Shown here piece by piece: positions 29,572 to 38,657 of a stretch of DNA of 57,746 bases (within the stretch, counting starts at the first letter, position 1; every line of letters begins with the position of its first letter). The translations under genes were made by a program, and so were the position numbers. The notes below the pieces were generated by a model, which saw nothing but the letters and a program-made list of their open reading frames with translations, was not told where the DNA came from and made no database searches. Source of the stretch: Salinisphaeraceae bacterium (GTDB lineage: Bacteria; Pseudomonadota; Gammaproteobacteria; Nevskiales; Salinisphaeraceae); NCBI GenBank assembly GCA_002683405.1, contig NYTH01000008.1, positions 118,040 to 175,785 on the forward strand, in the 5' to 3' direction.

Positions 29572-30408
29572 ATGAAACGGGACAATCCATCGCCGGCCGA
29601 GGCAGTATCGCCGCCGCTGAATCTCCCGCTATCGATCAGCATTATTGCCATGAACGAAGAGGCCAGGCTGGGTCGCTGTCTGGAGAGTGTGTCGGGCCTT
29701 GGGCGGGAAATCATTGTTGTCGATTCGGGATCAACGGACGAAACGCAGCAAATTGCGGAGCATTACGGTGCCCGGTTTATTCACAACGACTGGCCCGGGC
29801 ACGTGGCCCAGAAGAATGTGGCCTTGTCCTACTGCACCCAGCCCTGGGTTCTTTCGCTGGATGCAGATGAGGCGCTTGACAAAGAACTGAGCCAGGCTGT
29901 CCGCGGAATCATCGAGGCCGATGGGCCGAAGGCGGGTTACGAGATGAACCGGCTCACCTGGTTTCTGGGCGACTGGGTCTGGCACGCCTGGCAGCCGGAA
30001 TGGCGCCTCCGGCTGGTTCGTCGCGAGGGTGCCGAGTGGCGAGGCATGGATCCGCACGACTATCTGACAATACCGGGCCGCAGCGGCCGTATAAGCGGCT
30101 ATCTGCTGCATTTTTCATTCTGGAATCTGGAGCATTTTTCAAGGAAGATCGTGGACTACGGGGTTATCTCCGGCGACAGTCTCACGGATCGCGGCAAGAA
30201 GCCGGGCCTGCGTCAGCTGCTAGGGTCACCCTTGGCACGCTTTATCAAGACCCTCCTGCTCAGGGGCGGGTGGCGAGATGGCTGGAGGGGGGTATTGATC
30301 GCCTACATGACGCTCATGTCCGGTGTCCTCAAATACGGCTTCGCCATGGAGGCGCAAATGCCGGGCGCCCGTCGCACACTGGAAGAAATCAGAAAAAAAG
30401 AATCATGA
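29572..30408 (+). CDS. waaE: LPS core glycosyltransferase family 2 (WaaE/KdtX-like)
   Basis: A 278-residue GT-A enzyme. [20 protein letters not shown] and [10 protein letters not shown] mark the nucleotide-binding half, and [11 protein letters not shown] is the DxD site. The middle [14 protein letters not shown] region and C-terminal membrane-associated helices match WaaE/KdtX, which adds beta-glucose to inner-core heptose in several species. ATGA overlap with hldD supports a core-LPS role. The acceptor in this organism is inferred only. Confidence 0.85.
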   Translation: MKRDNPSPAEAVSPPLNLPLSISIIAMNEEARLGRCLESVSGLGREIIVVDSGSTDETQQIAEHYGARFIHNDWPGHVAQKNVALSYCTQPWVLSLDADEALDKELSQAVRGIIEADGPKAGYEMNRLTWFLGDWVWHAWQPEWRLRLVRREGAEWRGMDPHDYLTIPGRSGRISGYLLHFSFWNLEHFSRKIVDYGVISGDSLTDRGKKPGLRQLLGSPLARFIKTLLLRGGWRDGWRGVLIAYMTLMSGVLKYGFAMEAQMPGARRTLEEIRKKES

Positions 30409-31358
30409 TCGTAGTCACCGGAGCAGCCGGCTTTATCGGCAGTAACATTGTGGCCGGACTCAACGCACGCGGCCGCACCGATATTCTCGTGGTCGACGAC
30501 CTGCGAGATGGCCGCAAGTGCCTGAACCTGGCCGATCTGGATTTCGCCGACTACATGGAATACGACGAGTTCCTGGCCTGTCTCGGCGATGTGAGCCAGC
30601 CGTGGGTCATTGAAGCGGTGTTCCATCAGGGCGCCTGCTCGGACACGACCGAGTGGGATGGCCGCTACGTCATGGAGAATAACTACCGCTACTCCCGTAG
30701 CCTGCTGGAGTACTGCGCGGCGCGGGAAATTCCCTTTATCTATGCCTCCTCGGCATCGGTTTACGGTGGCGGCGAAATTTTCGTGGAGGAGCGGCGCCAT
30801 GAGCGGCCGCTGAACATGTACGCCTTTTCGAAGTTCGCGTTTGATCAGTACGTGCGCGCCAGTCACGAGCGGCTGGCGCACACCCAGGTGGCTGGACTGC
30901 GTTACTTCAACGTTTACGGGCCGCGCGAATCTCACAAGGGCAAAATGTCCAGCGTGGCCTATCATTTCCACAATCAGATTGGTGAATCGGGCGAGTGCCG
31001 CCTGTTTGAAGGCTCCGACGGTTACCCCGACGGCGGTCAGCGGCGTGATTTCGTGTACGTCAAAGACGTGGTCGAAGTGAATCTGTGGCTGTTCGATAAC
31101 CCGAGCGTATCCGGCATCTTCAATTGCGGCACCGGGCGCAGCCAGACTTTTTCGGACGTCGCCGACGCCGTGATTGCCTGGCACGGGCGTGGCGAGAAGC
31201 GCTTCATCCCGTTCCCGGAAGAGTTGGTAGGCCGCTACCAGAGCTTTACCGAGGCTGATCTGTCTGCCCTGCGTAACGCCGGCTACACAGCCGAATTCAG
31301 CACGGTGGAGCAGGGCGTGCCGGATTATCTGGACTGGCTCGCCCGCCAGTCGAGTTGA
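30405..31358 (+). CDS. hldD: ADP-L-glycero-D-manno-heptose 6-epimerase
   Basis: Epimerises ADP-D-glycero-D-manno-heptose, the last step in making the donor for WaaC/WaaF. The 317-residue SDR protein starts [16 protein letters not shown], has the family motif [13 protein letters not shown], the [10 protein letters not shown] strand, and the Tyr/Lys pair in [14 protein letters not shown]. Length is typical. The start overlaps the waaE-like stop and its own stop overlaps the waaF start (TTGA). The open frame continues upstream to 30000 but only as a shadow in the waaE-like gene. Confidence 0.96.
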   Translation: MIVVTGAAGFIGSNIVAGLNARGRTDILVVDDLRDGRKCLNLADLDFADYMEYDEFLACLGDVSQPWVIEAVFHQGACSDTTEWDGRYVMENNYRYSRSLLEYCAAREIPFIYASSASVYGGGEIFVEERRHERPLNMYAFSKFAFDQYVRASHERLAHTQVAGLRYFNVYGPRESHKGKMSSVAYHFHNQIGESGECRLFEGSDGYPDGGQRRDFVYVKDVVEVNLWLFDNPSVSGIFNCGTGRSQTFSDVADAVIAWHGRGEKRFIPFPEELVGRYQSFTEADLSALRNAGYTAEFSTVEQGVPDYLDWLARQSS

Positions 31359-32392
31359 CCGGCGTGGCCGAGCAACCGGCGCTGGTCGTCGGGCCCGCCT
31401 GGGTGGGGGACATGGTCATGGCGCAAAGCCTGTTGGTCTGCCTGCGTCAGCAAACCCCCGAGCGTCCCATCGACGTGCTGGCGCCCGGCTGGTGCAAAGG
31501 GATTATCGAGCGTATGCCCGAAGTACGCCGCGCCATCGAGCTGCCCAGCCAGCACGGCCGGTTTGACTGGGCCATGCGGCGGCGGCTGGGCGCCGATTTG
31601 CGTCAGCACGGCTTCGGCCAGGCCTATATTCTGCCGCGATCCCTCAAGGCGGCCATTCCCGCCTGGCTGGCGCGGATTCCGCGGCGCACCGGTTATCTCG
31701 GCGAGATGCGTTTTGGTCTGATCAACGATGTCAGGTCCAAGGACGCCGCGACGTTCCGGCACACGGTTCGGCGCTTTTTGTATCTGGCGGACAAGCGGGC
31801 CATCGATCCGCAGTGGACGCCGCCCAGCCCGTCGTTGCGGATCGACTTTGAGCGACAGCGTGACCTACTCGAGCAGTTCGGAATCGCATCTGAGGAGCCG
31901 GTCGTCGCTCTCTTGCCGGGCGCGGAATATGGGCCGGCGAAGCAGTGGCCGGCGCGCCATTTTGCTGACCTCGCCGCCGGTCTCGGGCGCGCTGGCGTGC
32001 GATGCATCGTGCTCGGCTCGCCCAAGGAGCAGGCGCTGGGTGAGGCGATCGTCTCTGACTCGGGCGGCGCGGCGCTGAATCTATGTGGCCGCACGAGTCT
32101 GCCGGATGCAGTCGATCTGATTGGCGCGTGCCGCGCCGCAGTCAGCAACGATTCCGGTCTGATGCACGTGGCCGCCGCCGTGGGCGTACCGGTAGTGGCT
32201 CTTTACGGTTCGTCGTCCAGCGAACGTACACCGCCGCTGACCGAGCAAGCGGTGGTGATGACGCGCGCGCTGACCTGCCGGCCGTGTTTCGAAAGGCGCT
32301 GTCCCTACGGCCATACCGCCTGCCTGAGCCATATCAGGCCCGATACCGTGCTGGCGGCGGTGGCTGCCCACCTGCCGGCTGTGGTCAAATAA
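31355..32392 (+). CDS. waaF: ADP-heptose:LPS heptosyltransferase II
   Basis: Adds the second heptose to the LPS inner core. The 345-residue GT9 enzyme has the N-terminal [16 protein letters not shown], the donor-site [39 protein letters not shown], and the C-terminal cysteine cluster [18 protein letters not shown] seen in WaaF. TTG 31355 overlaps the hldD stop; GTG 31364 is an alternative start. WaaC is not in the window. Confidence 0.94.
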   Translation: MTGVAEQPALVVGPAWVGDMVMAQSLLVCLRQQTPERPIDVLAPGWCKGIIERMPEVRRAIELPSQHGRFDWAMRRRLGADLRQHGFGQAYILPRSLKAAIPAWLARIPRRTGYLGEMRFGLINDVRSKDAATFRHTVRRFLYLADKRAIDPQWTPPSPSLRIDFERQRDLLEQFGIASEEPVVALLPGAEYGPAKQWPARHFADLAAGLGRAGVRCIVLGSPKEQALGEAIVSDSGGAALNLCGRTSLPDAVDLIGACRAAVSNDSGLMHVAAAVGVPVVALYGSSSSERTPPLTEQAVVMTRALTCRPCFERRCPYGHTACLSHIRPDTVLAAVAAHLPAVVK

Positions 32393-32480
32393 GCGCCCAC
32401 AAGAAAAAGCCGACCGCGCGCTCCGGGCCCTGAGCCGGCCGGCGCCGGTCCAATGAACCCCTGTATTCGTGGAGTAGAAC

Positions 32481-33398
32481 ATGACGTCCATGGCGGATCG
32501 CGATGGTCTTATCTGGCTGGATGGTGAGATGGTGCCCTGGCGCGAGGCGCAGGTGCATGTGCTCACCCACACGCTGCATTACGGCATGGGGGTGTTTGAA
32601 GGCGTACGCGCCTACAACACGGAAAAGGGCACGGCCATCTTCCGCCTGGCGGAACATACCCGGCGGCTGTTCAATTCGGCCAAGATCCTGAACATGCCGA
32701 TGCCCTTCGGCGAGCAGACCATCAGCGATGCGCAGCGGCAGGTCGTGCGGGAAAACAATCTGGAGTCGGCCTACATCCGCCCGATGTGCTTCTATGATTC
32801 GGAAGGCATGGGGCTGCACGCCAAGGTCAACACCCGCGTCATGATCGCCGCCTGGACCTGGGGCCAGTACCTGCAGGGCGAAATGAGCGAGGGCATTCGC
32901 GTCAAGACCTCGTCGTACACCCGGCACCACATCAACAGCGCCATGTGCAAGGCCAAGGCCAACGGCCACTATTTCAACTCCATGATGGCGGTCAGCGAAG
33001 CCGCGGCCGACGGCTATGACGAGGCGCTGCTGCTGGACACGGACGGCTACGTGGCCGAGGGCAGCGGCGAGAACATCTTCCTGGTGCGCGACGGCAAGCT
33101 GTTTACGCCCGACCTGACCTCGGCTCTGGACGGCATCACCCGGCGCACCATCATGACCTACGCGGCCGAACTGGGTATCGAGTGCCGCGAAAAACGCATC
33201 ACGCGCGACGAAATCTACGTGGCCGACGAAGCCTTCTTCACCGGCACTGCCGCCGAAGTCATGGCCATCCGTGAGCTGGACCACCGCAAGATCGGCAGCG
33301 GCCGGCGCGGACCCATTACGGAACAGCTGCAGGCGCGCTATTTCGACCAGGTCATGGGCCGCCGTGACGACCACCCGGAGTGGCTGACGCTCGTCTGA
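32481..33398 (+). CDS. ilvE: Branched-chain amino acid aminotransferase
   Basis: Class IV PLP aminotransferase that interconverts branched-chain amino acids and 2-oxo acids. The 305-residue product starts with DGLIWLDGEMVPWREAQ and has HTLHYGMGVFEGVRAY, the PLP lysine in KAKANGHYFNSM, the ESGEN-type EGSGENIFLV loop, and FFTGTAAEV. Length matches IlvE. It stands 88 nt after waaF and 1 nt before kdkA, an LPS-linked placement also known in pseudomonads. Confidence 0.95.
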   Translation: MTSMADRDGLIWLDGEMVPWREAQVHVLTHTLHYGMGVFEGVRAYNTEKGTAIFRLAEHTRRLFNSAKILNMPMPFGEQTISDAQRQVVRENNLESAYIRPMCFYDSEGMGLHAKVNTRVMIAAWTWGQYLQGEMSEGIRVKTSSYTRHHINSAMCKAKANGHYFNSMMAVSEAAADGYDEALLLDTDGYVAEGSGENIFLVRDGKLFTPDLTSALDGITRRTIMTYAAELGIECREKRITRDEIYVADEAFFTGTAAEVMAIRELDHRKIGSGRRGPITEQLQARYFDQVMGRRDDHPEWLTLV

Positions 33399-33399
33399 G

Positions 33400-34125
33400 G
33401 TGTCGGATCATCTGGAGCTCAAGCAGGAGGGGCGGGACTGGCTGCTGGCCAACCCCGCCCAGGTCGAGAATATTCGCTCGGAGCAGTTCGATACCGGGTG
33501 GTGGTCGGAAAAAAAACGTCTGATCGGCGGGGCGCCCGGGCGCGGCACCAGCGTCTTTCTCGATGCCGGTGATCGCGAATGGGTGCTGCGGCCCTATCTG
33601 CGGGGCGGGCTGTTTGCCCGTGTGGTGCACGAGCACTACCTCTGGCTGGGCGCCGAAAACTCCCGCCCGTTTCGCGAACTGCGCCTTCTGAACCTGCTCT
33701 GGAATGCCGGCCTGCCGGTCGCCGAACCGGTGGCCGCGCGGGCCCAGCGGCGCGGTCTGGCCTACCGGGCCGATCTGATCACGGTGCGTATTCCCGGCGG
33801 GCGACCGCTGGCGGACGTGCTGGAAAAGACGCCTCTGCCGGCCGACTGCTGGCGCGATCTGGGCGCCATGATTGCCCGCTTCCACCGCGAGGGCGTCTAT
33901 CACCACGACTTGAACGGCCGCAACATCCTGCTTGATGACGGCGGCAGCTTCTGGCTGATCGACTTTGATCGCTGCGGTATTCGCAAGCCGGGTCGCTGGT
34001 GTCAGGCCAATCTGCAGCGTCTGAAGCGATCCATGGATAAGTTCTCGGCCCGCATGACCGGGTTTCATTTTCTCGCCAGCGACTGGCAGGCGCTGCTGAC
34101 CGGCTATCGCGCCTTCGAGGATTAG
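33400..34125 (+). CDS. kdkA: 3-deoxy-D-manno-octulosonic acid (Kdo) kinase
   Basis: Phosphorylates Kdo of the LPS inner core at O-4 using ATP. The 241-residue product has a protein-kinase-like fold: WVLRPYLRGGLFARVV near the N-terminus, the catalytic HHDLNGRNILL loop (about 168-178) and the LIDFDR metal motif. This pattern fits KdkA rather than the heptose kinase WaaP. GTG 33400 begins 1 nt after the ilvE stop. The stop codon's last two bases form the first bases of the adjacent 267-bp palindromic element. Confidence 0.9.
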   Translation: MSDHLELKQEGRDWLLANPAQVENIRSEQFDTGWWSEKKRLIGGAPGRGTSVFLDAGDREWVLRPYLRGGLFARVVHEHYLWLGAENSRPFRELRLLNLLWNAGLPVAEPVAARAQRRGLAYRADLITVRIPGGRPLADVLEKTPLPADCWRDLGAMIARFHREGVYHHDLNGRNILLDDGGSFWLIDFDRCGIRKPGRWCQANLQRLKRSMDKFSARMTGFHFLASDWQALLTGYRAFED

Positions 34126-34390
34126 GGCGTGTAAACAACTGCCACGGCGTCGCGTTGCTGCCCAAAATTGTGCCAGGCAAGACGCGTGGCGCGGACCCTA
34201 GCCATTCTAGGGCCAAGCCGCGTAACGCCGCATGGTGCAATTTTGCGCGCAACCCTTCGGGCCGGGATCATTTTTCCCCGATACGGCGTTGTCGCTCGCA
34301 TATGTAGCTGTGCTACACCGCGCTCGCGACGCCTTGTCTCGGGAAAAAATGGTCTCCGGCGCGGCGTCGTGCCAATTGTTTACACGCCCT
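34124..34390. repeat. 267-bp nested palindromic (MITE-like) element
   Basis: The ends AGGGCGTGTAAACAACTG (34124) and CAATTGTTTACACGCCCT (to 34390) are inverted repeats with one mismatch. Pairing continues inward with CACGGCGTCGCG against GCGCGGCGTCGTG. Inside lie two further arms. The first pairs CAAAATTG with CAATTTTG and contains CGCGG...CCGCG and CCCTAG/CTAGGG. The second pairs GATCATTTTTCCCCGA with TCTCGGGAAAAAATGGTC and contains GGCGTTGTCGC/GCGACGCC. It has no ORF and fills the gap between the convergent kdkA and lpxL genes. Confidence 0.85.
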
Positions 34391-34395
34391 GGCGC

Positions 34396-35328
34396 CTAAC
34401 GCCTGGCCGCAGCCCTGTAGGGGTCGTTCTGCTCGCTGAGCCTGAAGCGCCGGTGCAGCCAGAAATATTGCTCGGGATACTCCAGCACGGTTTGCTCGAT
34501 CAGGTGGTTGATACGCAACGCATCGGCCGCGTCGTCGCCGCTGGGAAACTGCTCCAGCGGGGGATGCACGACCAGTCTGTATCCGCCACCGGGTTTGCGT
34601 AGCGTGAAGAACGGCAGCACCACGGCGCCGCTCATGGCCGCCAGCCGGCTGGTCGCCAGATTCGTATTGGCCGGTTTGCCGAAAAACGGCAATACGGCGC
34701 TGAACTTGTTGTGCGCATTCTGATCCGCCGCATACCACACCGCGCGGCCGGCCTTGAGGGCCCGCAGAAAATCCTTGAGACGATCGTAGCGGATGCTGGA
34801 TTCGCCGATCAGATGGTCCCGTCGTCGCCGCATGACGCGATCGATGACGGGATCATGCGGCGGTTTGTACATGGCGGTGGTGACGACGCCTTCCTCTGCC
34901 AGCTTGATGCGCGCCAGGCGCGTGCCCAGCTCAAGCGACGTGAAGTGGGCGGACAGCAGGATGATGCCCCGCCCGGTGGCCGCCGCGTTGCGCAGATGTT
35001 CGACCCCCTCGATCTCGCCCAGGTCCTGCATGTCGGCATCGTGGCGCCACCAGGCGAACAGGGTTTCCATGGCGCCCATGCCCACGGATTCGAAGTGTCG
35101 GCGCAGCAACCGCTTGCGCTCGGCCGGCGTCAGTTCGGGGAAACAGTAGGTCAGGTTGACGCGGGCAATGCGGCGCCGCTCCGGCAGCAGCCTGTACACC
35201 AGCCGGGACAAGGTTCTGCCGATCTGCAGCAGCCAGGGCAGTGGTAGATGCGCGAGGGTCCGGGCCAGTCCCACGAGGATCCAGCTGGGCCAGTGCCGGG
35301 GGTGGCGCAGATCGGGGTCTGATTGCAT
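34396..35328 (-). CDS. lpxL: Lipid A biosynthesis lauroyl acyltransferase LpxL (HtrB)
   Basis: Transfers a fatty acid from acyl-ACP onto Kdo-lipid IVA at the inner membrane. The 310-residue product has an N-terminal hydrophobic segment, the HX4E catalytic motif in LLSAHFTSLELG, the RYDRLKDFLRALKAG region and FFGKPANTNLATSRLA. Length is typical. LpxL and LpxM cannot be separated with certainty from sequence alone. It is divergent from hldE and convergent with kdkA. Confidence 0.9.
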   Translation of the reverse strand: MQSDPDLRHPRHWPSWILVGLARTLAHLPLPWLLQIGRTLSRLVYRLLPERRRIARVNLTYCFPELTPAERKRLLRRHFESVGMGAMETLFAWWRHDADMQDLGEIEGVEHLRNAAATGRGIILLSAHFTSLELGTRLARIKLAEEGVVTTAMYKPPHDPVIDRVMRRRRDHLIGESSIRYDRLKDFLRALKAGRAVWYAADQNAHNKFSAVLPFFGKPANTNLATSRLAAMSGAVVLPFFTLRKPGGGYRLVVHPPLEQFPSGDDAADALRINHLIEQTVLEYPEQYFWLHRRFRLSEQNDPYRAAARR

Positions 35329-35494
35329 GAAGTGACGAACAGGCGCTTGAACTGTCTGCCTCTACACATCGTGCTCGGGCGTTTGTATGATGCGCGAAAG
35401 TCCTTGTTTTAGGAAGTCTTGCAGGCCGCTTCGCCTGCGATTAGCCGGTGCCGGTCTGCGGGTTTCCCGGCGCAAAGCCAAAGGGAATTCAACC

Positions 35495-36925
35495 ATGCTG
35501 AGTGTGCCTTCCTTTACACAAGCCCGCGTGCTTGTGGTGGGAGACATCATGCTGGACCGCTACTGGCACGGCGATACCGGGCGTATCTCGCCGGAGGCGC
35601 CCGTGCCGGTCGTGCGCATCGGCCGCGAGGAACGCCGGCTGGGTGGTGCGGCCAACGTGGCGCTCAACCTGGCTTCCGTGGGCGTGCAAGTCACGCTGCT
35701 GGGTATTGTCGGTGATGACGAGGCCGGCCGGCAGGTGGAGCAGATGCTCGAGCAGGCCGGCGTGCAGGCACAGCTTCTGCGCAGCCCCAGTCACCCGACG
35801 ATCGCCAAGCTGCGGGTCATCAGCCGCAATCAGCAGCTTATCCGGCTGGACTTCGAGCAGCGCTTCGACACGCAGGACGCCTTTGACGAGTCGGCGCTGA
35901 CGCGTCTGTTCGACACGGCGCTGCCGGGGCAGGGCGCCGTCATTTGTTCGGACTACGGCAAGGGTAGCCTGGCCGGGGTGCAGGATCTGCTGCGACGCGC
36001 GCGCGAGGCGGGCGTGCCCGCACTGGTGGACCCCAAGGGCGATGACTGGGACCGCTACCGGGGCGCCGCCCTGATTACGCCCAACCTGTCCGAGTTCGAG
36101 GCCGTGGCGGGCGCGGCTGATTCCGAACAGGCGCTGCGCGACAACGCGGCGGCCCTGCGCGAGCGTCTGACGCTGGACGCGCTGCTCGTGACCCGCAGTG
36201 AGCAGGGCATGACGCTGTTCAGTGAAGACCCGCCGGCCCATTTTCCCGCCTTCGCCAAGGAAGTGTTCGATGTGACCGGCGCGGGCGACACCGTCATCGC
36301 GCTGTTCGCAGCCGCGCTGGCCGCCGGGCAGGATCGCCGCGCCGCCGCCGGGCTGGCCAATCTGGCCGCGGGCGTGGTGGTGGCCAAGCTGGGCACCGCC
36401 ACGGTCAGCCCGCCCGAGATGCGCCGTGCCGCCCGTCAGCGGCATCACGCCATTGGCGGCGTCATGAGCGAGGACGATCTGCTGGCCCTGCGCGAGGAAG
36501 CGCGCGAGCACGGCGAGCGCGTGGTCATGACCAACGGCTGTTTCGATCTGTTGCATCCCGGCCACTTGCGCTACCTGGAAGCCGCTCGCGAACGGGGCGA
36601 CTGGCTCATCGTCGCGGTCAATGACGATGCATCGGTCACGCGCCTCAAGGGCGAGGGTCGCCCCGTGAACGACCTGGCCAGCCGAATGGAAATGCTGGGC
36701 GGATTGACCGCCGTGGACTGGGTTGTTGCCTTTTCGGAAGACACCCCCGAACGACTGATCTGCCGCGTTCAGCCCGATGTGCTGGTCAAGGGCGGCGATT
36801 ACGACCCCGAGACCATCGCCGGCGCAGACTGCGTGCGGGCAGCCGGCGGTCGCGTGGAGGTGCTGGATTTCGTGGAAGGACATTCCTCCACCCGCATCAT
36901 CGAGCGCATGCGGCGGGATAGCTGA
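35495..36925 (+). CDS. hldE: Bifunctional heptose-7-phosphate kinase / heptose-1-phosphate adenylyltransferase
   Basis: Makes ADP-D-glycero-D-manno-heptose in two of its steps. The 476-residue product has an N-terminal PfkB kinase domain (RVLVVGDIMLDRYWHG; GGAANVALNLAS; DVTGAGDTVIALFAAAL) and a C-terminal cytidylyltransferase-type domain (VVMTNGCFDLLHPGHLRYL with HPGH; near residues 345-363). Both active sites are intact. ATG 35495 is supported by AAAGGGA upstream; earlier in-frame ATGs give an arginine-rich leader. It is coupled to waaA by TGATG. Confidence 0.96.
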   Translation: MLSVPSFTQARVLVVGDIMLDRYWHGDTGRISPEAPVPVVRIGREERRLGGAANVALNLASVGVQVTLLGIVGDDEAGRQVEQMLEQAGVQAQLLRSPSHPTIAKLRVISRNQQLIRLDFEQRFDTQDAFDESALTRLFDTALPGQGAVICSDYGKGSLAGVQDLLRRAREAGVPALVDPKGDDWDRYRGAALITPNLSEFEAVAGAADSEQALRDNAAALRERLTLDALLVTRSEQGMTLFSEDPPAHFPAFAKEVFDVTGAGDTVIALFAAALAAGQDRRAAAGLANLAAGVVVAKLGTATVSPPEMRRAARQRHHAIGGVMSEDDLLALREEAREHGERVVMTNGCFDLLHPGHLRYLEAARERGDWLIVAVNDDASVTRLKGEGRPVNDLASRMEMLGGLTAVDWVVAFSEDTPERLICRVQPDVLVKGGDYDPETIAGADCVRAAGGRVEVLDFVEGHSSTRIIERMRRDS

Positions 36926-38193
36926 TGCGGTTTGTCTACTCGCTTTGCCTGTACTTGCTCAGTCCGCTGGTATTCCTCTATTTTTTCTGGCGGGGGATAC
37001 GCGAGCGCGTGTACTGGCGCGGCTGGCTGCAGCGTTTTGGCTGGGGGCGGCGGCGACCGCCCGGCAGTCTGTGGGTTCACGCGGCGTCGGTGGGGGAGGT
37101 TCAGGCGGCGGTGCCGCTGATCCGGTCGCTGCAGGGCGCCTATCCGGATCGGTCGGTTACGCTGACCTGCTTCACGCCGACGGGGGTGGCGCAGGCTGCG
37201 CGGCAGTTCGACGAGTCGGTTGACTGTCGTCTTCTGCCGCTGGATCTGCCGGGCGCCATGGCGCGGTTCATCAAGCGCCAACGTCCGGATTTGCTGGTCA
37301 TCATCGAAACCGAAATCTGGCCGAATCTGCTGGCGGCCTGCCGCAAGCGCGCCGTGCCGGTGGTGTTTGCCAACGCCCGGATGATGCCGCGGTCGTTGCG
37401 ACGCTATACCCGAGGACCGCTGGCCTCCCTGTTCGGCCAGGCGCTGGCGGGCGTCGATCGCATCGCGGCGGCCAGTGAGGACGACGCCGAGCGCTTCATG
37501 ACCCTGGGCGTGCCGGAAAACCGCGTGGAGGTCACGGGCAATCTGAAGCTGGATTTCCAGGTGGACGAGACCGTGCGCCGCCAGGGTCTGGCCTGGCGCG
37601 AGTCCTGGGGCGGGAAGCGGCCGGTGTGGGTGGCCGGCAGCACCCACGAAGGCGAAGAACGGCGCGTGCTGGACGCCCACCAACGCCTGCTCAAGGACTT
37701 TCCCGAATTACTGATGGTGCTGGTGCCGCGGCATCCGGCGCGTTTCCACGCCGTGGCCGATCTCTGCCGCGGGCAGAAGCTCGAAACCGCGCGCCGCAGC
37801 GAGAATCACCGGGTGAAGCAGTCGACCCGCGTGCTGCTGGGCGACACGCTGGGTGAACTGCTTGACCTCTACGCCGCGGCCGACGTGGCGCTGGTGGGCG
37901 GCACACTCGTGCGCGGCATCGGGGGCCACAATCTGCTGGAGCCGGCGGCCCTGGGCGTGCCCGTAATCGTCGGGCCGCATCAGGGCGGATGGGCCGAGGT
38001 GGCCGGCTGGCTGCGCGAGGCGGGCGCGCTGATTACCTGCTCGAGCGTTGACGAGATCGTGGAGGCGATGCAGGAAGCGCTGCGGGATAACGAGGGTCGG
38101 CGCGCGGCCGGTCTGGCTGCCAGGCAGGCGGTGGAAGTTCGGGCCGGCGCAACCGCCAGGACGCAGGCCCTGATTGCCGAGGTGCTCGCCTGA
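36925..38193 (+). CDS. waaA: 3-deoxy-D-manno-octulosonic acid transferase
   Basis: Adds Kdo to lipid IVA at the cytoplasmic face of the inner membrane. The 422-residue GT-B enzyme has an N-terminal membrane anchor (about residues 4-22), the catalytic Glu in HAASVGEVQAAVPL, the FIKRQRPDLLVIIETEIWPN segment and GGHNLLEPAALGVPVIVGPH. The number of Kdo residues added cannot be read, but the kdkA gene nearby fits a single phosphorylated Kdo. The start overlaps the hldE stop (TGATG). Confidence 0.95.
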   Translation: MRFVYSLCLYLLSPLVFLYFFWRGIRERVYWRGWLQRFGWGRRRPPGSLWVHAASVGEVQAAVPLIRSLQGAYPDRSVTLTCFTPTGVAQAARQFDESVDCRLLPLDLPGAMARFIKRQRPDLLVIIETEIWPNLLAACRKRAVPVVFANARMMPRSLRRYTRGPLASLFGQALAGVDRIAAASEDDAERFMTLGVPENRVEVTGNLKLDFQVDETVRRQGLAWRESWGGKRPVWVAGSTHEGEERRVLDAHQRLLKDFPELLMVLVPRHPARFHAVADLCRGQKLETARRSENHRVKQSTRVLLGDTLGELLDLYAAADVALVGGTLVRGIGGHNLLEPAALGVPVIVGPHQGGWAEVAGWLREAGALITCSSVDEIVEAMQEALRDNEGRRAAGLAARQAVEVRAGATARTQALIAEVLA

Positions 38194-38222
38194 CGGCGTG
38201 ATGGATGAGCGCCGGCTCTTGA

Positions 38223-38657
38223 TCAGCCGCGCTCGCCTCGGTAGACCGTCCAGTTGCTGGCTGTTTCCCGCAGCCGTATTTCGTGGAGCAGGTCGCCGTA
38301 GACCTCGGCGAGCGTGTCCCAGAAGCGGACTACCAGATTTTCTACCGTGGGGTTGATGTCGGCGGTCAGCGCGCAGTCGTAGTTCAGATGCCGCTGATCC
38401 ACCAGGTCGATGATCCGCCTGCGAATGACGTCACGCAGATCGGCCAGATTGACAATCACACCGGTCACCGGATCGATCGGCCCCTTCAGGGCGACCTCCA
38501 GATCGAAATTGTGGCCGTGGCCGTGCGGGCGCGCGCAGGGGCCGTACAGACGGTGATTCTCCGCCTCGCTGAGCGCGTCGGACCAGAGCCGGTGGGCGGC
38601 GGAAAAGCTCTCGCGCCTGACGAGACTGACAATTGGACGGGTCTTCGGGTCTGACAT
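38223..38657 (-). CDS. queD: 6-carboxy-tetrahydropterin synthase (QueD/PTPS family)
   Basis: Converts dihydroneopterin triphosphate to 6-carboxy-tetrahydropterin, an early queuosine precursor. The 144-residue product has the zinc histidines in FSAAHRL and HGHGHNF, and the CxxxHGH motif (CARPHGH) typical of the QueD branch. The C-terminal VEVRLRETASNW-like strand (HEIRLRETASNW) is also present. It is convergent with waaA, and no other queuosine gene is in the window. Confidence 0.88.
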   Translation of the reverse strand: MSDPKTRPIVSLVRRESFSAAHRLWSDALSEAENHRLYGPCARPHGHGHNFDLEVALKGPIDPVTGVIVNLADLRDVIRRRIIDLVDQRHLNYDCALTADINPTVENLVVRFWDTLAEVYGDLLHEIRLRETASNWTVYRGERG

